From assembly GCF_035222375.1 (NCBI RefSeq), contig NC_085888.1, positions 1,364,001 to 1,428,000 on the forward strand: DNA of 64,000 nt, read 5' to 3'. Below, piece by piece: positions 10,347 through 21,647 of the stretch; position 1 is the first letter of the stretch; each line of letters starts with the position of its first letter. The notes beneath the pieces are model-generated. The model did no database searches. It worked only from the letters and a program-made list of their open reading frames with translations, and had not been told where the DNA came from. This DNA comes from Podospora pseudocomata (lineage: Eukaryota > Ascomycota > Sordariomycetes > Sordariales > Podosporaceae). Made by a program: the position numbers and the translations under genes.

Positions 10347-13300
10347 ATGTCGACGGAGCCGGGAACTGGAAAGGAGGCTATCGTAGAGGCCGTTGTGACG
10401 GAGAAGGCACCGCCATCTCCATCATCTGCTTCGTCCAGGACACAGAATGCAGCGGACCTCGTCGAACAGGCACGGCGCAACAGCCCCAATGGCACCACTC
10501 GCGCCATTGGCGGTGTCTCTGTTGAGCAGGCGGTGTCAGATTTTGCTCAGCTTCAACGGGAACTGTCGCATATGTCACGCGTCAGTCATTCGCGCAGTCA
10601 CGCCGATGCCGAGAAGGGCAACGCCCAAACCGAGACCTCTTCAGAGACCTTTGAGCAGTTTGACCTGGAGGCGGCCCTCAGAGGTGACCTGGATGCCGAA
10701 AGAGAGGCCGGTATTCGTCCCAAGCACATTGGGGTTTACTGGGACGATTTGACGGTCAAGGGTATCGGAGGCCAGACCAACTACGTCAAAACGTTCCCTG
10801 ATGCCTTCACCGACTTTTTCGACATCATCTCACCGGTGAGGAAGCTGCTGGGTTTTGAGGAGAAAGGGGTGGAGGCCACCTTGTTGGACGGGTTCAGGGG
10901 CGTTTGTAAACCGGGAGAGATGGTACTGGTGCTTGGCAAGCCTGGATCTGGGTGTACGACCTTCCTCAAGACGATCGCCAACCAGCGTTATGGCTACACG
11001 TCAATCACCGGTGAGGTCCTCTACGGCCCTTTTGCCGTCGACGAATTTGGTCCTTATCGTGGAGAGGCTGTTTACAACGAGGAGGATGATGTTCACCACC
11101 CGACTCTCACCGTGGAGCAGACGCTCGGGTTTGCCCTTGATGTCAAGACCCCAGGCAAACTGCCTGCTGGCATCACCAAGCAGGAATTCAAGGACAAGGT
11201 TGTGACCATGCTCTTGAAGATGTTCAACATTGAACACACCCGCAAGACAATTGTTGGCAACTCGTTTATCCGTGGTGTTTCAGGCGGCGAAAGGAAGCGC
11301 GTTTCCATTGCCGAAATGCTCACCACCAATGCCTGCATTCTCTCTTGGGACAACAGCACCCGCGGTCTCGACGCCTCTACGGCTCTCGACTTCGTCAAAT
11401 CCCTCCGCATTCAGACCGACCTGTACAAGACAAGCACATTTGTCTCCCTTTACCAGGCATCGGAGAACATTTACAGCCTCTTTGATAAGGTCTTGGTTAT
11501 CGACGAGGGCAAGCAGGTGTACTTTGGTCCCGCAAAAGATGCACGATCGTACTTCGAGGGTCTCGGCTTCCTCCCCCGTCCCCGCCAGACCACCCCTGAC
11601 TATGTGACGGGCTGCACCGACGCATTCGAGCGCGAGTACCAGGATGGCCGTTCTCCTGAGAATGCCCCTTACGACTCTCTCACCCTGAAAGCTGCCTTCA
11701 AGTCCTCCAAGTACGCCCAGGACCTCGAGCAAGAAATGCTGTCCTACAAAGAAAGCCTCGCTCGCGAGACTGACAAACACGAAGACTTCCGCGTTGCTGT
11801 CCGCGACCAGAAGCGTCGTGGTGCCTCGAAGCGCTCCGCCTACAGCGTCGGCTTTCATCAGCAAGTCTGGGCACTGATGAAGAGGCAGTTTCTTCTCAAG
11901 CAGCAAGACGTCCTGGCTCTCATTTTGTCGTGGCTCCGTAACATTATCATTGGCATTGTTCTCGGTACTCTCTATCTTAATCTCGGCAAGACGTCTGCCA
12001 GCGCCTTCTCCAAGGGTGGCTTGATGTTTATTTCCCTTTTACATAACGCCTTCCAGTCGTTTTCCGAGCTGGCGGGTACGATGTTGGGCAGAGCCGTGGT
12101 GAACAAACACCGGGCGTATGCCTTTCACCGGCCGTCAGCGCTGTGGATTGCGAATATTCTTGTCGATCAGGTCTTCGCTAGCACGCAAGTCTTCGTCTTT
12201 TCGGTGATTGTCTACTTCATGACGAATCTTAGCCGGAGTGCTGGGGGGTTCTTCGTGTTCTATCTCATGTTGCTGAGCGGCAACATTGCCATGACGCTGT
12301 TTTTCCGTGTGATCGGGTGTCTAAGCCCGGATTTCGACTATGCGGTCAAATTTGCAACCGTTGGAATTACGTTGATGATTACGACCAGTGGCTATTTGAT
12401 CCAGTGGCAGAGTGGTAAGTCCTGACACAAGAACCGTGGGATGAGAGAGGACGTGGTGCTAATACTCTGACAGAACAAGTCTGGCTCCGGTGGATTTACT
12501 ACATCAACGTCCTTGGTCTGATCTTCAGTTCCTTGATGGAAAATGAGTTTTCGCGCATTGATATGACATGTACAGCCGAGAGTTTGATACCGTCGGGTCC
12601 TGGGTACGATGATATCAACCATCAGGTCTGCACGCTGCCTGGCTCCACGCCCGGTACGCTCGAGCTGTCCGGTTCATCCTACATTGATCAAGGTTTCTCC
12701 TATACGCCCGGTTTGCTGTGGCGCAACTGGGGTATTGTCCTTGTTTTGATGGCCTTCTTTCTCTTCGTAAATATTGTGGCTGGCGAATATGTACGCTTCG
12801 GCATGGGTGGCAATCAAGCCAAGGTCTTTCAGAAGCCCAACGCAGAGCGGAAGAAGCTGAACGAGGAACTGATGGCCAAGAAGGAAGAGCGACGCAAAGC
12901 CAGGGCTGAGCAGTCAGATTCGGAGCTCAAGATCAATTCGGAAAGCGTCCTGACGTGGGAAGGATTGTGTTATGATGTGCCGGTGCCTGGCGGAACAAGA
13001 CGACTGCTCGATAACGTCTATGGGTATGTCAAGCCGGGTCAACTTACCGCTCTCATGGGGGCATCGGGTGCTGGCAAGACAACCCTCTTGGATGTGTTGG
13101 CTGCGAGGAAGAACATTGGTGTTATTCACGGCGATATCTTGGTTGATGGCGTGAAGCCAGGCAAGGAGTTCCAGCGCAGCACATCGTACGCCGAGCAGCT
13201 TGATGTCCACGACCCGACCCAGACTGTCCGCGAAGCCCTTCGGTTCTCGGCCGACTTACGCCAGCCCTTCGAGACCCCCCGTGAGGAGAAGTACGCATAC

Positions 13301-14913
13301 GTGGAGGAGATCATTGCTCTGTTGGAAATGGAGACGTTTGCGGATGCGATTATTGGATCACCCGAGGCTGGTCTTACCGTTGAGCAGCGCAAGAGAGTAA
13401 CCATCGGCGTTGAGCTTGCGGCCAAGCCTGAGCTGCTTTTGTTTCTCGACGAGCCGACCTCTGGCCTTGATTCCCAGAGTGCCTTCAATATTGTTCGTTT
13501 CCTTCGCAAACTGGCTGCCGCTGGCCAGGCGATTCTGTGTACTATCCACCAGCCGAATGCCGCCCTATTTGAGAACTTTGATCGTCTCCTCCTTCTCAAG
13601 AGCGGCGGTCGCTGCGTGTACTTTGGGGATATTGGAAAAGACGCCCACGTACTGCGCGACTATCTGCGGCGCCACGGAGCCGAAGCCAAGCCCACCGACA
13701 ATGTTGCGGAGTTTATGCTCGAAGTCATCGGCGCCGGCTCTGCGCCCCGAATCGGCTCGCGCGACTGGGCCGACATCTGGGCTGACTCCCCTGAGCTCGC
13801 CAACGTCAAAGACACCATCTCCCAGCTCAAGGAATCCCGCATTGCCTCGGCCACCGCAGCACAAAAGGACCCCTCCCTCGAGCGTGAGTATGCCTCCCCT
13901 CTATCCCACCAGCTCCGCGTCGTGGTCAAGCGTGCCAACCTTGCCCACTGGCGCACACCAAACTACCTCTTCACCCGCGTCTTCAACCACGTCATCATCG
14001 CGCTGATCACCGGCCTCACCTTCCTCTCCCTCACCTCCTCCCGGCAATCCCTCCAATACCGCGTCTTCGTCATGTTCCAAATCACCGTCCTCCCCGCCCT
14101 GATCATCGGCCAGATCGAAGTCATGTACCACCTCAAGCGCGTCCTCTTCTTCCGGGAACAATCCTCAAAGATGTACTCATCCTTCGTCTTCGCCTCCTCC
14201 CTCCTCATCGCGGAAATCCCCTACTCCATCCTCTGCGCCGTCCTCTTCTTCTTACCACTGTACTACCTCCCTGGCCTGCAGCCCGAGCCAGTAAGAGCAG
14301 GGTACCAATTCCTCATGATCCTTATCACGGAGTTTTTCTCCGTCACCATGGGCCAGGCTCTTTCTGCACTGACACCAAGCTTGTTCATCTCCTCCCAATT
14401 TGACCCCTTCATCTTCGTAACCTTTGCCCTCTTCTGCGGCGTCACCATCCCGCCGCCTCAAATGCCTGCCGGGTATAGGACATGGCTCTATGAACTTAAC
14501 CCCTTCACCCGTCTGATTGGAGGGACAGTCGTCACTGCTCTCCACGACCTCCCAGTTATTTGTCTCCCCGAAGAGCTCAACAACTTCACTGCGCCTATCG
14601 GTCAGACTTGCTCCGAGTACATGAGCAATTTCTTCAGCAGGGGCGGCTCGGGATATTTAGTTGGCGGCGGCAACAACACAAGCGACTGCAGCTACTGCGC
14701 CTTTGAGGTGGGCAACGAGTTCTTTGAGCCGTTGGGTTTCTCGTACGACTACAGGTGGAGGGATCTGGGGATTTTTATCGGGTTTATTGGGAGTAACATG
14801 GTTATTCTCTTCTTGGCGGTGAGTTGTCTTGGCTTTTTTTTTTTTTGGTCAAAGAAACACATGCTGACCAGAGTATTGTGCAGAGTCGATTCCTAAATTT
14901 CAATAAGCGGTAA
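10347..14913 (+). CDS. full-size PDR-type ABC transporter (ABCG)
   Basis: Plasma-membrane multidrug exporter of 1480 aa in the usual (NBD-TMD)x2 order. Three exons: 10347-12414, 12474-14818 and 14884-14913; the last encodes only nine residues. NBD1 has the PDR-type Walker A G-K-P-G-S-G-C-T-T (about residues 197-205), signature V-S-G-G-E-R-K-R-V and degenerate Walker B (W-D-N-S-T-R-G-L-D). NBD2 has canonical G-A-S-G-A-G-K-T-T (885-893), Walker B F-L-D-E-P-T-S-G-L-D and degenerate signature L-T-V-E-Q-R-K-R-V. This asymmetry, with one composite active site, is typical of Pdr5/Cdr1 relatives. Each half ends in a six-helix membrane domain; the last loop has extracellular Cys and N-x-S/T sites. The final intron has a run of thirteen T. 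It lies over 20 kb from the polyketide cluster, so a dedicated role there is not supported. Confidence 0.95.
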
Positions 14914-15380
14914 AGTGTACCTGTGACATGAACGAGGTATGAGTGAGTCCAATTTCGAAATAACTAAACTGGCACGGCTGTGGGAGATGTGACGAGCCTG
15001 ATGCGATGGGTTCATGAGGAAAAGTATACATTTCCAGTATCACATAGTAATCTTTTCGATACCTCTTTGTTGTATATAGATGGATAGATAAACACGGGGC
15101 ATCAAAATTGCAGAAGACATAAACTGTGTCACACAGCACCTGTTGAGGATAATCTGATCCACGACTACATTGTGATAAGATGTAATTCTCATTCCACCAA
15201 GCCTTGACTACACTAAAAGCAAGGATACAAAAAGCGCATAGGGGAAAGAAAAAAAGAATAAACACCAGTGGGAATCAACGTCTGCAAAAGAACCGTGATC
15301 ATGACCCATAAAACCTAGTCCCAGTCCCATGCCATGACTTCATTCTCATCTCGTCATTGTCTACTCTCCTTCAACCGCCC
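14914..15380. other. convergent intergenic region
   Basis: Lies between the 3' ends of the ABC transporter and the Vip1-like gene. AT-rich, with no supported gene; presumably terminators of both. Confidence 0.5.
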
Positions 15381-16275
15381 TTAGTGAATGACCTTGGACT
15401 CCCCAGTACCAGCCGGCGCAGTGGGTTTAGTCTCACTCTCCACCGCCGCCGCATTGGCAGGAGCACCACCAGGAACCTCCTCATTAGACTTGGCCGCGCC
15501 ACCAGTAAACCGGCCAAAGACCTTATCAAGCCCCGACGCAGCATAGGCATTCCCGCCGTGCTCAGCCTTCTTCAGGTCCGCCAGCCGTCTCGCCTCGGCG
15601 TGGATATCTTGAACCTGCTTGGAGCTGGTGGTGTAAAAGTCAACCAGCTTCTTGCCGGTGGGGCTCTGGGTAGCCTTCTCAAAGTACGACGCGAGGCCAG
15701 TGAGGAGAGAGTTGGCTCTAGCGGTCAAGCCGTAGCTAGCATCGGCAGCCTTGGCCTTGTCTGTGGCGTGGGTGCGCTCATCGAGCTGCCTGACGGTGTT
15801 GACAAACTTGTTGGTGACGCCGTGCTTCTCGTCGAGCTGGATGGCTGTTTCGAGACCGGTATCGGCGACGAGGTAGCCATGAGCGAGGATCTCAGCGAGG
15901 ACGCGGGCGCGGGGCTTCTCTTCTTGTGTCAGGCCAGCGTCGGGGGAGCGATCGGTGGTGGAGTCATCGGGATGGGCATCGTCCGATGAGGAGCCGCCGG
16001 TGACGGAGATTTCGTTGGTGCCGAGCTTGGTGTGGTTGAGGAGGAGAGCAGTGCGGGCGGCGGTCTCCTTCTCGAAGTTTACGGTCGCGGACTTGGTCTC
16101 GCCCTCGGAGGTGACGTCGATGGAGTTGATCTTGCCGCTGGGAGGTGCGTTAGCAGAGCGAACGAGTGATGGGGCAGAGAAGAAGGCAGATTTCTTACCA
16201 GAAACTAAAGAAGTCCTTGATCTCCTTGTCTTCGGTGTTGTAGGCAATATTCTTGACATAAACAGTGGTCGCCAT
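15381..16275 (-). CDS. vip1: Vip1-like RRM RNA-binding protein
   Basis: 277 aa from two exons (16275-16199 and 16137-15381). The ATG exon was found by extending upstream: it encodes T-T-V-Y-V-K-N-I-A-Y-N-T-E-D, the first strand of an RRM (RNP2-like V-Y-V-K-N-I). A 61-base intron (GTAAGA...CCCAG) joins it in phase 2 to a segment starting C-G-K-I-N-S-I-D-V-T, with the RNP1-like S-A-T-V-N-F-E strand. One RRM thus covers residues 4-76; the rest is Ala/Glu/Lys-rich and mostly helical, ending in a disordered acidic tail. Length and layout match fission yeast vip1 and its filamentous-fungal relatives (often annotated as actin cytoskeleton protein VIP1). RNA target unknown. Confidence 0.85.
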
Positions 16276-17021
16276 TTTGAATGTTGTCTGTTGGGTAGAT
16301 AGCGTAACGGTGCGGGGTTGAGCTATGAGGTTGTTGGGGTGATGCAGATGTTTAGTATTGGTGTTCTGGAAAAAGTAAACACGAGTAAGTCGTCAGATGT
16401 GAAGATGAATTAGAGAAAGTCTGGGAGGCCAACCGTTTTGTTAAATGCTTATTTGAGGTGATAATAAGATGAAGTGTGAGAGAGCTGGAACGAGCTCGAA
16501 GGTCTGAAGGAGGGGCATGTCGTCATCGGCTGATCGAGGGTCATTGCGTGTGGCTGTGTGGCAGTTCGCCAATCAACCGAACACCCCACCAGCGGCCAGC
16601 TGCTGGACTGTGGCTGATGGAGCTTGCGTTGTGGACTGACGTGCCCAGGGACGACGACCCTTGGTGTTTGATGACGTTCTTGACATGTGAAAGCTGGCCG
16701 CATTGCTACAAAGATGCCACCACCGACTATCGCGGCTAAAGTTGACTCTATTTCGCCAACCTGTGCTATGTATCAGTACAGTGTGTTTGAGTCCTGCTCA
16801 AGTGAGCAACACTCAGCCTGCACGTAACAAACTGCAATTAATTAGGGAGGATCACTGGCGGAATTTGTCACTGTCTTGCTGGAGAGTCATTGACGCACGG
16901 ACCATATACAGTCTCGTTGGTATTCGTGATGATTTGAAATGGTGGAACACAATTATGCTAATAATAATTCCCAACGCCAGTCATGTCCGAGCCATGTATC
17001 ATACAAGAAGCCATTCAACAA
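16276..17021. other. intergenic: Vip1-like gene promoter
   Basis: About 750 bases without a supported gene. Scattered short open frames only. It contains the promoter of the Vip1-like gene and the 3' end of the small protein gene. Confidence 0.5.
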
Positions 17022-17302
17022 TTACTGTGACTCTCCCATCTTAGTATTCTTGGCAAACTTCTTGGTGACCTCGTCGTCCATTGGACCCTTGGGGTTGGAG
17101 CTCAAGTTCTGGAGCACTGTTAGCTTATTGCTGCTAGTGCCATCCATAACAGCTTTCTTATTATACATACCTCAAGGTCACTCTTGTTGGTTTGCTCCTT
17201 GTTAGAAGCATCATCAGTGCCCTTGCCGCTGGCTGGGGGGTCATTGAGCTGTCTTCCGGACTGCTCCTCAGGAGGAGGGGACTGAGCAGCGCGATCAGAC
17301 AT
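17022..17302 (-). CDS. small hydrophilic protein, 72 aa, unknown function
   Basis: Too short to stand out as an open frame. Exon 1 (17302-17171) encodes 44 residues starting M-S-D-R-A-A-Q-S-P-P; a 62-base intron with GTATGT donor, GCTAAC branch site and CTCCAG acceptor is removed in phase 0; exon 2 (17108-17022) adds N-L-S-S-N-P-K-G-P-M-D-D-E and a Lys-rich end. The product is polar, Gly/Pro/Gln-rich, has no signal or membrane segment and is probably disordered. The conserved-looking N-x-x-S-N-P-K-G-P block resembles a motif I have seen in small fungal proteins of similar layout, but I cannot name a function. Confidence 0.7.
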
Positions 17303-18029
17303 GTTGAAGGTTTGGTAGTTGTTGTAAGAGTTGTGATGGAAGGATTGGCTGTCCTGAAGAAATTGTAGAGAATGGGTGTTTTGAGGTGCGTTGTTTGTGT
17401 CAAGGAAAAGCTGAGTCAAAGTGAAGCAGAGCTTCTTATACACACAGGAAGATCCGTAACTGACATCAGCACCTCCATCGGGGAACTGCCGGCTGCTCAA
17501 CGTCAACTTCATCATCCCGTCTCTCAAACACCATTACATCATATGCCCCCGCCAAATGCAGGTAGCTTTCCAGAGCCCCGCTTTTTATGTCGAGGGCTTG
17601 GCTTGGTGGGGCGCCAACTGAACCTGTCGGAAGTGCTGCAGTTAGCGATCAGGGAGCCTCTGTTGCTCATGGCAGTGTTTGTGAAGTGGTTCCATTAGTT
17701 TTGCTCTGACTACAGCTGATATACTCATTTTCTACACCATGTACTAGGTGTTTATAGCTCAAAAACAATGGGAGTGTTGACAAAGAGCCGGGACGAGCGT
17801 GACAGCTCACCGCCTGGGCACCTCAGTTCGGTTCAAGCACAGACCCAATTACAGCACGTGTCGCCTGTGGGGAGCTGTTCCAGCACTCAGACGACACCGC
17901 GCCATTCTCCCGGCGAAAGCGTGTAAAGTGGTTTCGTGACATGCTGCCTGAGTGTTTGACCCGGAAGCTGTTTGCGACTTCCTCAGCATACAAAACGTGC
18001 CATAAACAAAGGGTTCCAATCACATTGCA
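17303..18029. promoter_or_regulatory. divergent promoter region
   Basis: About 730 bases between the starts of the 72-aa protein gene (minus) and the Ser-rich coiled-coil protein gene (plus). No specific element recognised and no gene supported. Confidence 0.45.
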
Positions 18030-19251
18030 ATGCCCGACCTCAACTCCGTACCGCCTTCACCCCATTTCCTCTCGCGTCGTGCATCACAGCAGATGCCACC
18101 ACCGCCAGCCCCCAGTTCGCTGATTCTGCCGTCAAACCAAGCCGCCGTACACAACCCAAACAGCACATCCTCTCCGGTACTGCCATCACCGCAATTCCCA
18201 CCGCCCATCAGTCAATTGCCCGGCAGCACCATGACGACTGGCGACAACACTGGCGTTGGCTCCGGCCCCGGGCCAACTCGACACCCCCGGCCCCCAACTG
18301 CCGCAGAACTCCATTCCGAACTTGAGAAGGAGCAGGAGGCTCGAGTATGTTGCACCCTCAGAGACCGTCGGTACAGAATCGTGTCTAACCGATATTCATC
18401 TGCAGATCAACCGGCTTACCCGTGAACTCGCTACCCTCAGGGCTCTCCACAACGAATCTGTCGTCTCCAATGCATCCTCGACCAGTGCTACCGGCACCGA
18501 GCCAGGCGATCCCCGTTCCGGTCGACACATTCGCACACTCTCCAACACCAGCACGCGAAGCAATATGGGTTCAGTCTCGACCACATCCATGGCCGGAATC
18601 TCGTCCCCCGCGCCTATCCGTCCGAGTCCTTATCCGACCACTGCTCTGGGCGGTGTTGCACTCTCCCGCCAAGGCAGTACCACTTCCCGCCGTAGTAGGG
18701 CTGGGTCACCAGCTCCTCTGGTGTACGGCTCCAGTTATTCCAACGAGCCGACTTTGGCCAACTACTTCTCTTCCAGGGTCCCACACGTGAGCAGCAGTAC
18801 CTCTGTGCTCGCCACCCCTGGCTCCACAAGCGACCTCTCGCCCGGTCTGATCCCGGCCACAGACCGTTATCAGGAGACGGCTTTCTACCGCGAGCAGCTC
18901 GAGGCCACCAGGCGAGAGAATGATGAGTTGAAGAAGAGAGTCCGCGAGCTCGAGAGAATGGTTCGGGCCCGGAGAGGAAGTGATGTCAGTGGCTCGGGAG
19001 CCACACCCGGTGCAGGTGCCTCACGCAGGGTTAGAAGTGATAGTGTCAGCACGACAACAAGTGTTGCTGCCAGCGTAGCCACCAGTGCGACCGGAGCGGG
19101 TGGTATTAGTGTGGCTGCCCAGAGACGGCCGAGGATCACAAGTGCTACCAGCGGGCAGGGTGATGGTGGTGCCTTGGAGCAGGAAGTCCGAGTTGGGGAG
19201 AGTGCGTCGAGCTCCGGGTTGCAAAGGGGGGTGGATTTTCCTGCAAGGTAA
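18030..19251 (+). CDS. Ser-rich protein with coiled coil, unknown function
   Basis: Predicted 386 aa from exons 18030-18344 and 18406-19251 (intron GTATGT...CTGCAG, phase 0). The N-terminal 90 residues are Pro/Ser-rich. A short helix runs across the splice join (E-L-E-K-E-Q-E-A-R into I-N-R-L-T-R-E-L-A). A long Ser/Thr-rich disordered middle follows, then a charged coiled coil (Y-R-E-Q-L-E-A-T-R-R-E-N-D-E-L-K-K-R-V-R) and a Ser/Gly-rich tail. No catalytic domain or membrane segment. The last codons sit beside a GT (GGTAATT), so a further short 3' exon is possible. It may be a scaffold or cytoskeleton-linked protein, but that is a guess. Confidence 0.65.
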
Positions 19252-19655
19252 TTCACCTACCGGGTACTAACGTCGCTTCCTGCGATCCGGAGATGCCTAT
19301 CTGGACTTTTACATTATCAACCGACCGCTCTTCGAGATGCGTGTCTCCTTTGTCGGGAAGAGCAGTACGCTTGAGTCAGCAGACGATGGGGCGTTTTGGT
19401 GTTTTGAGTGCTTTTCATAGAAGGGTAGGTAGGCGAGACTTGATAACCATCTTCTCTGACGCCACAAGCGTACCAATGGCACAAAATTTTACTCCACTTG
19501 GGAGACAGCAGTTTCATGCACATTTTTCTTGGTCCTGTGAGGTCTGTAGACATCAACTGAGAGTACCAGGTATTGACAAAGTTCCAGGGGCCCAAGGTCA
19601 AAAACGACAAAAAGCTCGTGTCACTCATGAAGTGGAGTCCAGCAGGAGAGATGAT
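19252..19655. other. intergenic between coiled-coil gene and tRNA
   Basis: About 400 bases; a plus open frame at 19293-19718 crosses the tRNA and is not coding. Nothing else seen. Confidence 0.5.
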
Positions 19656-19756
19656 CGACCATGCTGGGACTCGAACCCAGAACCTTTACCAGCTGGAGAT
19701 TTAATTTCGAGAAATTGAAACCGGAAAGTAACGCGCTACCATTGCGCTACACGGCC
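19656..19756 (-). tRNA. tRNA-Arg (anticodon CCG) with a 29-base intron
   Basis: Read on the minus strand. The acceptor stem GGCCGTG pairs with CATGGTC, followed by discriminator G. The D arm is GCGC-AATGGTA-GCGC, the anticodon stem TTACT pairs with GGTAA, and the T arm is CTGGG-TTCGAGT-CCCAG. Standard numbering puts T at 33 and CCG at 34-36. A 29-base insert follows position 37, the usual place for nuclear tRNA introns, leaving a 72-base body. A-box and B-box (GGTTCGAGTCC) are present. No CCA is encoded, as expected in eukaryotes. The anticodon depends on intron placement; the fold itself is clear. Confidence 0.85.
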
Positions 19757-20480
19757 TGTGATAGTTTGGTGGAGCTTATATTGGCGGTTGCATTTATCAT
19801 GGTGATTTCCAGTCTCTTACCCCTTGCTAGGGTAGGGTGCATCAGTGGTATTGCAGACTACAGATTCACAGCTAGAATGCATGTCAAATTATACCATAAA
19901 TATTTTTGGGTCACTGCAGAGTTGCGAAAATCATCAAATTCATTGAGCAGCAATGATGAGTCAATGGCATTGTGACAGGATGCCGAGAGCATGGATTCAT
20001 TCCTTTGAGAAATTAAGGATTTTGCACTACGTCGGATTTGAACGATTGGCGATAGCTATACAATGTCAAAACGTCGTACGCAACCAGTTCTCAGCCAGAT
20101 ATCACCCTCCTTATTGGCACGCCTATTGTGTTTAGGTAATTCCCGCCGGCTTCACCCGATGCCTCCTCCACCCCTAAGCAGCCAAGGGAACTTTCAAACA
20201 TCACTTGATTTGGAAAAAAAATCTCATGCGAAGGCTAGCAAGCATTCCAACCTGGAGCTTGATGGTAGTCATCTTATACTGCAGAAGTATCATCCCCTTT
20301 TGAGTGTCTACCAGCACTGACTCGTTAAATCCAGTCCAGGGGCCCGTTATTGCCATCAAATATTCAAATCCCCTCATCCGCAAACTACAACACACATCAC
20401 ACTCATCTCGTCACTACCCTCAGGTCTTCAAACTCTAGCATCTTCCCAAGAACCACACATTACCATACCAACCTGTCAAA
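19757..20480. other. intergenic: alpha/beta hydrolase promoter side
   Basis: No gene supported. AT-richer than the flanks, with a C-rich stretch just before the hydrolase ATG. Confidence 0.5.
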
Positions 20481-21373
20481 ATGCCATACTTCCCCTCCCC
20501 CACCCCTGGCCCCTCGGTCTCAATCTACTACATCGACGAATCCCCCCCTTCATCAACCCCAACCCACACCTGCCTCCTGATCCCAGGAATTACCTGCGAC
20601 CTATCCGACTGGTCCTGGCAAGTCCCCTTCCTCCTCTCCAAAGGCTTCCGGGTCATCACTCCTGACCCCCGCGGACAAGGCCGCTCCTCCGCTCCCCCTA
20701 CCGCTGTCGATGAAGGGATTTACACGCCCGAGAATCTGTCCTCCGATTTATCCGCTCTGCTCGCCCACCTTGACATCACCTCCAACGTCATCGTCATCGG
20801 TCACTCGTTGGGAACCTGCACGTCAGTCCACCTCGCTGCTACCAACCCAGACCTGGTGGTAGGGTTAGTCCTACTAGACCCCCTGCATTCCATGTCCTCC
20901 GCCACGTGTGACGAGCTGTTCTCCGACCCAGCAACAACGATGCAAAACCTGATGGTGAACTTTGCGGCTAAAGGGCTGGTTCCTATTCCACCGCTGGGGC
21001 CGGAGTGGGATTGGCATACGACTTGGATTCAGAGGAGGGGGATGGTAAGTCTCTTGTAGCCCAGAGACAAAAGGGTCAACGCTAACATGAGTGGAAACAG
21101 GCGATGCACCCAAGTATTATTGGTGCGATGACATATGCCTGCTGGACGAACAAGAATGGACTGGGCAGGAAGGAGGTGGCGATGGAGTTGTCCAAGGGGG
21201 CCAAGGCGAAGAGGCTGACGCTGGGGTGTAGTGAGTATTGGGTTGGGACGGACAGGGAGATGGGGGTTGAGACGGTGACCGTGGAGGGGGTTGGGCATTG
21301 GTTTCATCATGTGAAGGCGCAGGAGACGAATAAAATTTTGGAGGGGTGGTTGGAGAGGGAGAGGTTTTGCTGA
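20481..21373 (+). CDS. alpha/beta hydrolase
   Basis: 278 aa from exons 20481-21044 and 21101-21373 (intron GTAAGT...AACAG, phase 0). The fold is clear: L-L-I-P-G (oxyanion-side loop), strand ending D-P-R-G-Q-G-R-S, nucleophile elbow G-H-S-L-G with Ser109, and C-terminal catalytic His in V-G-H-W-F (His254). The acid is probably in the strand before it. No signal peptide, so a cytosolic esterase, lactonase or epoxide-hydrolase-like enzyme; substrate unknown. The first exon is strikingly C-rich while the second is G-rich. It stands alone beside the acidic protein gene (convergent). Confidence 0.85.
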
Positions 21374-21647
21374 TGGTTTGAAAGGGGATGATGGGGTGTG
21401 GTTTAGATGGGGGTTGGATGATAGTGTAAGATGATCTCTGCTCATGACACGTACTGGAATGAATCACAATCGAATGCGTTAAAGACGGAAGGAACGGTGG
21501 ATAAGCACGGAAGGAACAACGCAAGAAGATGGAAAGAGCGGTACAGGAAGACAGGATGCTGTCAAAAGAACGCTATATATTGCTGCTAATTACACCACTC
21601 GTCCACTGCCCCAAACAAAAGCTAACATCCAACGAGATCAAGAAAAA

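Noticed and set aside
4041-14913. Amine oxidase and PDR transporter as members of the polyketide cluster
   Set aside because: They lie over 20 kb away beyond the retroelement and housekeeping genes, and I saw no CCGA-N6-TCGG element before them.
19293-19718. Plus-strand frame of 141 codons
   Set aside because: Runs into the tRNA gene on the opposite strand and has no protein-like features.
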